The notes under the pieces were generated by a model that saw only the letters and a program-made list of their open reading frames with translations, searched no databases and was not told the origin of the DNA. Shown here piece by piece: positions 50,757 to 58,166 of a stretch of DNA of 64,000 bases. The first letter of the stretch is position 1. Each line of letters begins with the position of its first letter. Both the position numbers and the translations under genes were made by a program. This stretch comes from Oscillatoria princeps RMCB-10 (GTDB taxonomy: Bacteria; Cyanobacteriota; Cyanobacteriia; Cyanobacteriales; Oscillatoriaceae): the NCBI GenBank assembly GCA_019359235.1, contig JAHHHT010000011.1:186001-250000 (forward strand), read 5' to 3'.

Positions 50757-50796
50757 GCCTCCCGCAGGACAAAACCGGGAGGCGTCTCGCTTTTTT
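50757..50796 (+). terminator. Probable terminator of the nrt operon
   Basis: A perfect 8-bp stem GCCTCCCG / CGGGAGGC (50757-50764 and 50776-50783) with an 11-nt loop is followed after seven bases by TTTTTT (50791-50796). It lies about 90 bp after nrtD and before the PsiE gene, so it is a reasonable operon end, though the gap before the T-run weakens it as an intrinsic terminator. Confidence 0.5.
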
Positions 50797-50834
50797 GCTC
50801 CGCCCCTATTTCTTTTGTCTTGGGTGCCACCTGA

Positions 50835-51368
50835 ATGAAACAACAGCGCCCTAAAACTAACCTGATAGCGGTCTGGCTGTTTATAAATGTGACAGCAATG
50901 TTGTTATGGAAAAAATTGTTGGCGGAACTGAAAACTCACAGCCAGGATGACAACTTTCTGCACTTGCTGGAAAAAGGAGAGGTGATTATCTCCAAAATCC
51001 TCTCTGTTGCTATGATAATTGTCATCCTGGAGTCTATTTTTAACCTGGGAGTGTTTATGATGGAAGGGCTGCTCGCAGCCCCCACTAAATCTTTTAGCAA
51101 GACGCTGTTTGAAACTTTCGGCCTGTTTTTGAATGTTTTGATCGCCCTGGAAATTCTGGAAAATATCACGGCCTATCTGAAAAAGCATGTGATTCAGGCG
51201 GAGCTTGTGATTGCTACTTCTTTAATCGCCGTGGCTCGAAAGATTATTATTCTGGATCTGGAAAAATATGACGGCATTCAGATTGTTGGCTTGGGGATCG
51301 CCATCTTCGCTCTTTCTATTAGTTACTGGATTGTTAAAAGCATGAACGTCAAGGGGAATGGCGAATAA
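50835..51368 (+). CDS. PsiE-family membrane protein (phosphate-starvation-inducible E)
   Basis: A 177-residue protein with four predicted membrane helices (NLIAVWLFINVTAMLLW, LSVAMIIVILESIFNLGVFM, FGLFLNVLIALEILENITAY, IVGLGIAIFALSISYWIV). The AYLKKHVIQAELVIATSLIA and VARKIIILDLEK stretch is the hallmark of cyanobacterial PsiE-like proteins. PsiE in E. coli is induced by phosphate limitation and has no known biochemical role. The gene follows the nrt terminator; a link with nitrate uptake is not shown. Confidence 0.75.
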   Translation: MKQQRPKTNLIAVWLFINVTAMLLWKKLLAELKTHSQDDNFLHLLEKGEVIISKILSVAMIIVILESIFNLGVFMMEGLLAAPTKSFSKTLFETFGLFLNVLIALEILENITAYLKKHVIQAELVIATSLIAVARKIIILDLEKYDGIQIVGLGIAIFALSISYWIVKSMNVKGNGE

Positions 51369-51505
51369 AGCGCTGGCATCCCCTGCATCGGGCCGGCCAT
51401 TGTGGCAATCAACCTCAGTTTGAGCGAATATAAAGTAGAGAGACGTAAATAAATCAGATTTTACGTTTCCTTTTGGCCACCTACTGAGCCTCTCGCGCCC
51501 ATATC

Positions 51506-52738
51506 ATGAGCGATCTATTGCAGTCCAGGCGGCGAGCCCTGCTGTTGGTGAACCGTCGCGCCCGACGGGGACACCAGAGTGTCTCCGAAGCGGTGCAGCA
51601 GTTGCAAGCGCTGGGCTTTGACGCGATCGAGGAATCCACAGAACAACCCCGGCGTCTCCCCGACCTGATCCGGCGCTACCGGCACCAGGTGGATTTGGTG
51701 ATTGTTGGCGGTGGAGATGGCACCCTCAACGCAGCGGTAGAGGGCTGCCAGCAGCAGCCGAGAGAGCGTTCCGCTTGCCAAATTATGCTATACTTTGCTT
51801 AAGGCAGCCGGCAATAGCCCGAGAACCAAAGGCGGACGGTTGCCTTAAAAAAGGGAGCCATCTTAACCTGAAAACCATTCGGTGGGTGGACTTTCCTGAG
51901 TTTCCTGAGTTTAGATACCCGTTTCTTTAACTTTATAAAGTGGTAAATGGGATCTAGATTGCTCTCAAAATAGTGCTCGTGGGATTTGACTGCGGGCATG
52001 GGTTGATACGCCTTGGTTGAGAGACTCTCTCAGCTTATGTATTTGTTAGCGACTGTTAAAGGTTGTTAGCAAAAAAGTATCGGATTAGTTGACACGCACT
52101 TGCCCTTGGGCATTTTGCCCCTGGGAACAGCCAACGACCTGGCTCGCACCTTGGGGATTCCCGCCTCAGTGCCAGATGCCTGCCAGATTATTGCCACCGG
52201 CCAAATCCGGCACATCGACTTGGGCTGGGTGAATGGCAAGCACTTCTTCAATGTCGCCAGTTTGGGTCTGAGCGTGGAAATCACCCTACAGCTGAGCAAA
52301 GAAGCCAAGCGCCGCTGGGGCGTCCTAGCCTACGCCTTGACCGCCGCGCGAGCCATCTGGCAAGCCCGACCCTTCAAAGCCGAGATTCGCTGCAATGGGG
52401 AATCTGTCGCCGTCAAAACCATTCAAATTGCTGTGGGCAACGGGCGCTATTACGGGGGCGGGCTGACTGTGGCTGAGGATGCCGCGATTGACGACCGGCG
52501 GCTGGACTTGTACAGCCTGGAAACTGAGCGCTGGTGGCAAATCCTCTCCTTGCTGCCGGCTGTGTGGCGAGGAACTCACACCTCCTGGCCAAATGTCCGC
52601 GCTCTTACCGGCACCGAATTTGAAGTCCACACCCGCAGACCGCGTGCCATCAACACCGATGGCGAACTCACCGCCCGCACGCCCGCCCACTTCCGCGTCA
52701 TCCCTCAAGCTTTGGCCGTTCTGGCTCCCGCCAAATAG
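51506..52738 (+). pseudogene. Diacylglycerol/lipid kinase gene split by a 339-nt insertion
   Basis: Two in-frame pieces of a YegS/DgkB-type lipid kinase. Codons 1-80 (51506-51745) run from the LLVNRRARRGHQS start to the nucleotide loop VIVGGGDGTLNAAVEG. The second piece (52085-52738, 217 codons) begins LVDTHLPLGILPLGTANDLA, exactly the residues expected after VEG, and runs to the normal C-terminus. Removing 51746-52084 gives a 297-residue protein of normal length with all motifs (GGGDGT, PLGTAND, GNGRYYGGG). The second half shows no decay, so either the insertion is recent or it is removed from the RNA. As DNA reads, translation stops at the TAA at 51800. Confidence 0.88.
51746..52084 (+). 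ncRNA. 339-nt structured insertion, HEARO/omega-RNA-like candidate
   Basis: The insertion has no protein gene but strong RNA-folding potential. TTAAGGCAGCC pairs with GGTTGCCTTAA (about 51798-51847); AGATACCCGTTT pairs with AAATGGGATCT around an ACTTTATAAAGT hairpin (about 51912-51957); GCTCTCAA pairs with TTGAGAGA around an inner TGCTCGTGG/CTGCGGGCA stem (about 51961-52025); and the 3' end holds two GTTAGC-containing copies. It starts and ends precisely in a conserved codon context, has no terminal inverted repeats and no target duplication. These features fit HEARO elements (the RNA partners of IscB-type HNH proteins, IS200/IS605 superfamily), which occur in cyanobacteria often without an ORF. 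It lacks the GUGYG start of group II introns and clear group I core motifs. The family call is inference. Confidence 0.5.
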
Positions 52739-52975
52739 CGCTGGCAGCCTTGCTGCCGGTTTCTCTCTCAGTCTTTTTACAAAATTTTATAATAATTAAC
52801 AAAGAGTCAGCGGCAAGGAGGTGCAGCCAGCACCCGCCAGACGGCCAGAGCCCGTCTTTTAGGAAAGTTCCCTCCCAGTGGCCGGTCGGTCAAAGGGCAG
52901 CGGGACTTGTTTAGCAAAGGCCAGCGCCGAGTCAGGCGGTGCTGTTGAAAGCGCAGACAAAACAAACGAGCCAAA

Positions 52976-53270
52976 ATGCAACATTTCACTCTCCTGTTAG
53001 GGCGGATTCTTCTGTTCGCGATTTTTCGATTAAGCCGGTGTGGATAAGATTCTCGACCCAGCTGGCACCACGGAATATATGGGTGACAAAGGTGTGCCCG
53101 GGCAAGCAACTCAATCCCACCATCATCGTGCGCGATCGGTAGTGGGCTGTCGGTGTTACTGGGCTACAAAGCTCGCTTGGGCGGGTTTGCGCTCATCGGA
53201 TTCTTGATACCGGCTCCCCTGATTTTCCACACTGATTTTTCCTTTAGGCATTGGATACTCCCACCCAGAG
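52976..53270 (+). pseudogene. Decayed DoxX-family membrane protein gene
   Basis: Three frames together give DoxX. ATG 52976 begins MQHFTLLLGRILLFAIFRLS; after a shift near 53037, VDKILDPAGTTEYMGDKGVP matches the conserved first loop; after a second disruption (about 53100-53140), GLSVLLGYKARLGGFALIGF and LIPAPLIFHTDFSF match the third and fourth helices. The stretch between them, with the second helix, is missing or scrambled. No single frame can yield the protein. DoxX proteins are four-helix membrane proteins linked to thiosulfate:quinone reduction or redox stress. It lies just downstream of the interrupted lipid-kinase gene, so this segment has taken several hits. Confidence 0.75.
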
Positions 53271-54463
53271 CCGGTGTTCCCGGCATGTTCTCCAGCAAAT
53301 AGTGGGTTATTATTGTAAGGGTTGCTAAAACAGACGGAGTTTATAAGGGTTAACTATAAATCCACCCCACGCTTTCTGGAGCTACTTATTTTGCCTTTTT
53401 GGGCGGCGGTAATTGAGCGCTTAAGGACAAGATTGCGTGCGGTAGTTGAGGATTTCCCAAGGAACCGAAAGCCAGCTATTCAGCCGGCTATAAGGGAAGC
53501 GGTAGACGGGGGGCTAGCCGGTGTTGCTGCAAGGGACGACCGGCTGAAGAGCGGCAAAACTTCTAGAGCGAGCGTGCGGGTTGATTTTTGAGGCTGAATT
53601 ATGAGAGAGGAATTAAGTTTTAAGACAAAAAAGCGGGGCGACAAAGTTTTTATAATTTTTAACTGCAGGCGACAAGCGCAGCATTGAGAGGGTGCCGGCA
53701 AGAAGCAAAAGCTGTAAGCTGATTCACCCTCTGCGCCATGCCGCAGGCTTGTCAATACGGGTGGCATTGGTTATATTATCAATTGCCAGCCCCTGATTCC
53801 ACCGGCGCAATGGGTAAATCACACTACTTTGCCAAAGCGAACCCCTGTCAAGCTGAATAGATTTGGCAATCGCTGCTGCTACAAGGCAGAGGTTGCTAGA
53901 GTGACAGGACTTCTGCCACCCAAGTCCCGTGTAAACTGAAAGGGTTTGAGAAAAACGGCAACGGAAGGCTTCCTCGGGAAGCCGTGATGCCACAACCTAA
54001 ATTGATGCCCCCACTGCCGGGGGGAGATGGCCAGCACCTCCCATGTGGCAGATGTGCCGGTGTCCACTCTTTCTTGAGGTTGGCAAGTTTTTGGACAGAG
54101 CCAGATGGCGAGGTGCCCTCAGCAGATCTCCGATGGGGCATCCCCTTGCTCTCTAGAGAACTTGGTGGATCTCGTTCCGCAGTACCGATGGCCAGACGAG
54201 AGGCGACTGCGGCTGTGTCGCGGCGCGGAGATCGGATCGGCGGGCGGGGGCGTGAGCCAGACCAGTTGGTGCGTCTTTAGGCCAAAATAGACTCAGTTGA
54301 CCGGATGGTGGTACGGAGCGCGAGAATTGAGGCAAAGCACGATCCCTCTGCGGCAATCGCGATAGAGTTATGCACTGTCGCAACTTATCCCAGTCATAAT
54401 CTCATTCAAAATAGAGGATGGCTCGTGATAATTTTTAGGCTAAGACACAGATTAGGAGTTTGA
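53271..54463. other. ~1.2-kb stretch without a recognisable gene, upstream of the actin-like gene
   Basis: Several open frames of 60-100 codons exist on both strands, but none has a ribosome site with a family signature, and they overlap each other. A short hairpin (CCCCCACTGCCGGGGGG, about 54007-54023) is visible. No iteron array of the parC type was evident by eye before 54464, although such a site would be expected if the next genes form a segregation system. It may contain degraded genes. Confidence 0.45.
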
Positions 54464-55618
54464 ATGAACAGTCAACCGTCCGCTGCGACCCCGATGAACG
54501 CCCCAAAGTCGGCGTCTACCCCAATGAATACCAAGCCACCCATGACGCCCTTGCCGCTCAAATCGATTCTCAGCGTTGACCTGGGCCGGACGTCCACAAA
54601 AGCCTGCGTCAGCCGAGAAACGGACAGTGTGGTATTCATTGCGGCGAATGTGGTCGAGAAGCCGGTGCAAGACGTCCGGGGAGGCACCTTTGAGCCCCGC
54701 TCCGCCGACATCTTATTGGATATGTGGCTGGAGTATCAGGGGAGCGGCTTCGCCTTTGGCCAGCTGGCTGCAGACTTTGGAGCCAAGCTTTACTCAGAAA
54801 CCGGCAATGTTCTTCAATCCAAAACCGAGGAGGCACTGCCTAAAGTTCTCGGTTGTATCGGGTTCTTCAACGACAAGCTCAAGGACAAGGATGATTTGGC
54901 AGTCGTGATCAGCCTGCCTTACTATTCCCAGGAGCAGTTTGAGCGAGAGAAAGAAAAAGTCCTCAACCTGCTGACAGGCCCTCACGTGATGAGCTTTCGG
55001 GGCGAGCAGATATCGCTTAACATTACCAAGGTGTGGGTAATACCAGAAGGGTATGGCAGCCTGATCTGGTGTGAAGCCCAAACGAAGAAGCCATCAACCA
55101 CAGACTTTTCCAAAGTCCCGGTGGCGATTATAGACATCGGGCACCAGACCACAGACTGCTTGATGGTGGACAATTTCCGGTTCGCGCGGGCAGCTTCCAA
55201 GAGCGAATCGTTTGCCATGACCAAGTTCTACGAACAAGTGGCCGCCCAGATTGAGGGGGCTGACCCTCAATCCCTAACCCTTATCCAGGCTGTGAACCGG
55301 CCTAAGGGAGATCGGTTCTACCGCCCGAGAGGCGTTACCAAGCCCACAAATCTGGACGATATCCTGCCCAACCTGAAAGAAGCGTTTTCCCGCGACATGT
55401 GCACCCGCGTGCTGGAGTGGCTGCCAGAGCGAGTTACTGATGTTATTCTTACTGGGGGGGGCGGTGAGTTTTTCTGGGACGACATGCAACGCTTGCTCAA
55501 AGACGCCCGGATCAACGCCCACTTGGCCTCGCCGTGCCGGCAAGCCAATGCTCTGGGGCAGTACATGTATGGAGAGGCCCAGCTGGCGTCAGTGACGGTT
55601 CGCTCACCTAAGGCTTGA
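54464..55618 (+). CDS. ParM/StbA-like actin-fold ATPase
   Basis: A 384-residue member of the actin/Hsp70/ParM superfamily. A Ser/Pro/Met-rich N-terminal extension of about 33 residues precedes the phosphate-1 loop (ILSVDLGRTSTKACV). Phosphate-2 is IIDIGHQTTDCLMV and the adenosine motif is VILTGGGGEFFWDDM. The region FAFGQLAADFGAKLYSETGN and AVVISLPYYSQEQFEREKEK match StbA/ParM-like proteins rather than MreB or FtsA. ParM forms ATP-driven filaments that push plasmid copies apart. Here it is coupled to a gene whose start overlaps or abuts its stop (TTG at 55615, ATG 55624), with an RHH-like N-terminus, the ParR arrangement. GGAG lies before the ATG. On a chromosome the cargo is unknown. Confidence 0.82.
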   Translation: MNSQPSAATPMNAPKSASTPMNTKPPMTPLPLKSILSVDLGRTSTKACVSRETDSVVFIAANVVEKPVQDVRGGTFEPRSADILLDMWLEYQGSGFAFGQLAADFGAKLYSETGNVLQSKTEEALPKVLGCIGFFNDKLKDKDDLAVVISLPYYSQEQFEREKEKVLNLLTGPHVMSFRGEQISLNITKVWVIPEGYGSLIWCEAQTKKPSTTDFSKVPVAIIDIGHQTTDCLMVDNFRFARAASKSESFAMTKFYEQVAAQIEGADPQSLTLIQAVNRPKGDRFYRPRGVTKPTNLDDILPNLKEAFSRDMCTRVLEWLPERVTDVILTGGGGEFFWDDMQRLLKDARINAHLASPCRQANALGQYMYGEAQLASVTVRSPKA

Positions 55619-55623
55619 ACTTA

Positions 55624-56952
55624 ATGTTCCAGAGGTCAAACAAGACAAATAGATCGGTCACGTTCAACCTGGAGGTTGCTGACCAAACCTTGTTAGCGGT
55701 TATTGAAACCGAGTTGGCCAAACAGCCGCACAAGACTTTCAGTGACCTCTGCAAGGAAGCACTCTGGCAATTTTTATATATCTCGGAATCTGTACGCCCC
55801 AGCCCCAAAACAGGGGAGGTGGAACAGCAAATTGCTGAACTGCAGAGTCAGTTGGCTGACCTCGACCAGCAGCTAAAGGCCAAAGAATCTGACCAGTTGC
55901 AGGCCCCAGACAGCCAGCAACTGGCAGGCCTCTCGGCCCGGATGGAACAGCATCTGGCGGGGTTGCAGCGCCAAATTGCCGCTCAGGAACAGCAGGTAAT
56001 GGCCAAAGCATCTGAACAGTTGCAGGCCGTTACCAGCCAGCTGCAGCTCACCCTCTCGGGCCAGACGCAACAGCAAGTCGCTGAGCTGCACCGTCAAATT
56101 GCCGCTCAGGAACAGCGGGTAGCGGCTAAAGCATCAGACCAGTTGCAAGCCGCTGCCAGCCAGCTGCAGGCCACTCTCTCAGCCCAGATAGAACAGCAGC
56201 TGGCGGGGCTGCAGCGCCAGATTGCTGAGCTGGAACATCGCCTAATGGCCCGCTCCTCTGACCAGTTGCAGGCCGCTGCCAGCCAGCAGCAGGCGGCACT
56301 CTCTGCCCAGATGGAACAGCATGTCGCGGGGCTGCAGCGGCAAATTGCTGACCTGGAACAGCGCGTCACCGCCAAAACCTCGGACCAGTTGCAGGCTGCT
56401 GCCAGCCAGCAGGCCACCCTCTCCGGCCAGATGGAACAGTATGTCGCGGGGCTGCAGCGGCAAATTGCTGACCTGGAACAGCGCGTCACGGCCAAAACCT
56501 CGGACCAGTTGCAGGCTGCTGCCAGCCAGCAGGCCACCCTCTCCGGCCAGATGGAACAGTATGTGGCGGGTCTGCAGCGGCAAATTGCTGGCCTGGAACA
56601 GCGCGTCACGGCCAAAGCCTCTGACCCGCTGCAGGCCGGTGCCGGCCAGCAGGCCCCCGTCTCCGCCCAGATGGAACAGCAGGTGGCGGGGCTGCAGCGC
56701 CAAATCGCCGCCCTGGAACAGCGGTTCATGGCCAAGGACTCAGGCCAGTTCGAGCTCCTCGACCGCTTGGTGCGCGAGCTCAGCCAGCAGATCGCGCAGG
56801 TGGCTGTGCAAGCCGATCGCCGGCCTGCAGCTGAGACTCCCTCACGGCGTCAACCCCAGCCGCCACCCGCGCCTTCCGAGCCCCCCCCACCAGTAGAGGT
56901 CGATCCCGAACTAGAGCGCCTCAAAGCCATAATCCCACTTGATGATTTCTAA
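55624..56952 (+). CDS. Ribbon-helix-helix-like protein with long repeated coiled coil, partner of the actin-like protein
   Basis: A 442-residue protein. Residues about 8-50 (RSVTFNLEVADQTLLAVIET, then FSDLCKEALWQFLYI) have the strand-helix-helix pattern of ribbon-helix-helix DNA-binding proteins such as ParR. Residues about 65-385 consist of eight repeats of 40-41 residues (VAGLQRQIADLEQRVTAKTS, then DQLQAAASQ), forming a long Gln/Ala-rich coiled coil. The first four units are 41 residues and the later ones 40, with two units identical over 120 bp of DNA, so the array has expanded recently. A Pro-rich stretch and a short acidic tail (ERLKAIIPLDDF) end the protein. It starts 5 bases after the actin-like stop and is surely cotranscribed. 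Proposed role: adaptor between DNA or another cargo and the filament; unproven. Confidence 0.72.
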   Translation: MFQRSNKTNRSVTFNLEVADQTLLAVIETELAKQPHKTFSDLCKEALWQFLYISESVRPSPKTGEVEQQIAELQSQLADLDQQLKAKESDQLQAPDSQQLAGLSARMEQHLAGLQRQIAAQEQQVMAKASEQLQAVTSQLQLTLSGQTQQQVAELHRQIAAQEQRVAAKASDQLQAAASQLQATLSAQIEQQLAGLQRQIAELEHRLMARSSDQLQAAASQQQAALSAQMEQHVAGLQRQIADLEQRVTAKTSDQLQAAASQQATLSGQMEQYVAGLQRQIADLEQRVTAKTSDQLQAAASQQATLSGQMEQYVAGLQRQIAGLEQRVTAKASDPLQAGAGQQAPVSAQMEQQVAGLQRQIAALEQRFMAKDSGQFELLDRLVRELSQQIAQVAVQADRRPAAETPSRRQPQPPPAPSEPPPPVEVDPELERLKAIIPLDDF

Positions 56953-57496
56953 GCCTAATTAGGGCGTTTGTGGGGGGCGTGGGGCGCTCGCCCCCATTTG
57001 GGAACAGGGAACAGGACTAAACCCCTGACTCTACCTTGACGCCCAAAACAGCCCTGCGGGTCGCAGAAGGTTGGGAATTTGTCCCCAGCCGCAGGGAACA
57101 AGCACAAGGAAGAAAGGGAGAAGAAGTTATGGCGCTATGCTTGCTTCTTCTCCCTTCCTTTCTGTTAATTTCCCACCTAAAAAACTCGCCCGCGATCGCC
57201 TTTTACCCTTATTTTATCAGCCTCGGAAAATCCAACAGGCCGGTGGGGGCGGGGCAAGTAGATGTTTATAGATATTGTCTGTCTCAAGCTGATATCTTTT
57301 GTAAACCCGCCGCAGCGGGGCTATCTGGTGAGTGCCGGTTTCATCAAAGCGCTTTATAAGTATGCCGGCAAACATAAACCTGGTATCAATAAACCAGGTT
57401 TCTTTGAGAAACCTGGTTTCTCGCCGGCGCAATTAGCAGCCTGCGCTCCAATGCCCAATGCCCAATCCCCAATCCCCATGAAACGCGAAATTTATC
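56953..57496. repeat. Gene-free stretch with an AAACCAGGTTTCTT hairpin and heptamer repeats
   Basis: No gene is supported. AATAAACCAGGTTTCTTTGA with its inverse at about 57389-57420 is a variant (CCAGG for CCCGG) of the window-wide hairpin. GCCCAATGCCCAATCCCCAA (about 57452-57478) is a heptameric STRR run. Two convergent genes end on either side. Confidence 0.6.
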
Positions 57497-58069
57497 TCAC
57501 CGCACCTCAGTAATTTCCAGCGAATACGGGTGATAGCTTTTTGCTTTGTAGGAACCAATCCAAATTTCGTAAGTGCCGGCTCGCCACTGACCGGCAATGC
57601 CAGGATTTTTCCCCGGGCTCATCTGGTCATCACTGCACCAGCTGCCACCTGGTCCGCGCACGATTAAGGTGGTGTCTTGGGGGCTTTCAACTTGCAGGCT
57701 GAGGTAGCTAAAAAAAGCCGTCAGCGTCAGAATGTGGTCTGGCTGTTCGTCTGCGAAACCCGCACAAGGGCCGGTGGACGTTTCTTGGCGACCCGCGATT
57801 TTCTCCGCCGCAACTTCTCCGCCACTGATACCGCGAATCGCCATCGGGTCTGGGTCAAACTTAGGGCTGACCGTCACGCTCTCAAATAAAGGCAGTTGCG
57901 CCGGCAGAGCCAGAGTTGGGGTAAAGAGTCCACTCCAGAATGCGCCCGCAGCAATGGCTACCGCCACCCGGGTTGAATTGCCGCACACCTGTGCGAATCT
58001 CCCGCCTGGATTTAGCCCGCTTTTGTGCGTTCTGATTCCTCTCAATTGCGCTTTCCAACAGAAAGTCAA
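57497..58069 (-). CDS. Secreted protein, PPC-like beta domain suggested
   Basis: A 190-residue frame. The C-terminal ~150 residues are an extracytoplasmic beta-rich domain: LTAFFSYLSLQVESPQDTTL, then VRGPGGSWCSDDQMSPGKNP and WRAGTYEIWIGSYKAKSYHP, which recall pre-peptidase C-terminal (PPC) domains with one likely disulfide. A signal peptide (VAVAIAAGAFWSGLFTPTLA, cut near LALPA) lies within the frame, about 35 residues from the first ATG. A GTG at 57988 (MCGNSTRV...) would give a normal signal peptide and is probably the true start. Function unknown. Similar small proteins are frequent in cyanobacteria. Confidence 0.65.
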   Translation of the reverse strand: MTFCWKAQLRGIRTHKSGLNPGGRFAQVCGNSTRVAVAIAAGAFWSGLFTPTLALPAQLPLFESVTVSPKFDPDPMAIRGISGGEVAAEKIAGRQETSTGPCAGFADEQPDHILTLTAFFSYLSLQVESPQDTTLIVRGPGGSWCSDDQMSPGKNPGIAGQWRAGTYEIWIGSYKAKSYHPYSLEITEVR

Positions 58070-58166
58070 CTGCTTTAATCATTCAAAGACGGCTCGATTG
58101 CCAGTCGAGTTCCTCGCTGTAAGGGCCAGCAGTGCCGGCCCTACTTTTGCTTTTCAGTTCCAGCGG

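Noticed and set aside
51746-52084. Group II or group I intron in the lipid-kinase gene
   Set aside because: The 5' end is not GUGYG-like, no domain V hairpin with AGC triad is evident at the 3' end, and group I P/Q/R/S cores were not found; kept only as an alternative to be tested.
54153-54383. Small frames on both strands upstream of the actin-like gene
   Set aside because: Overlapping, Arg/Pro-rich, without ribosome sites or recognisable domains.
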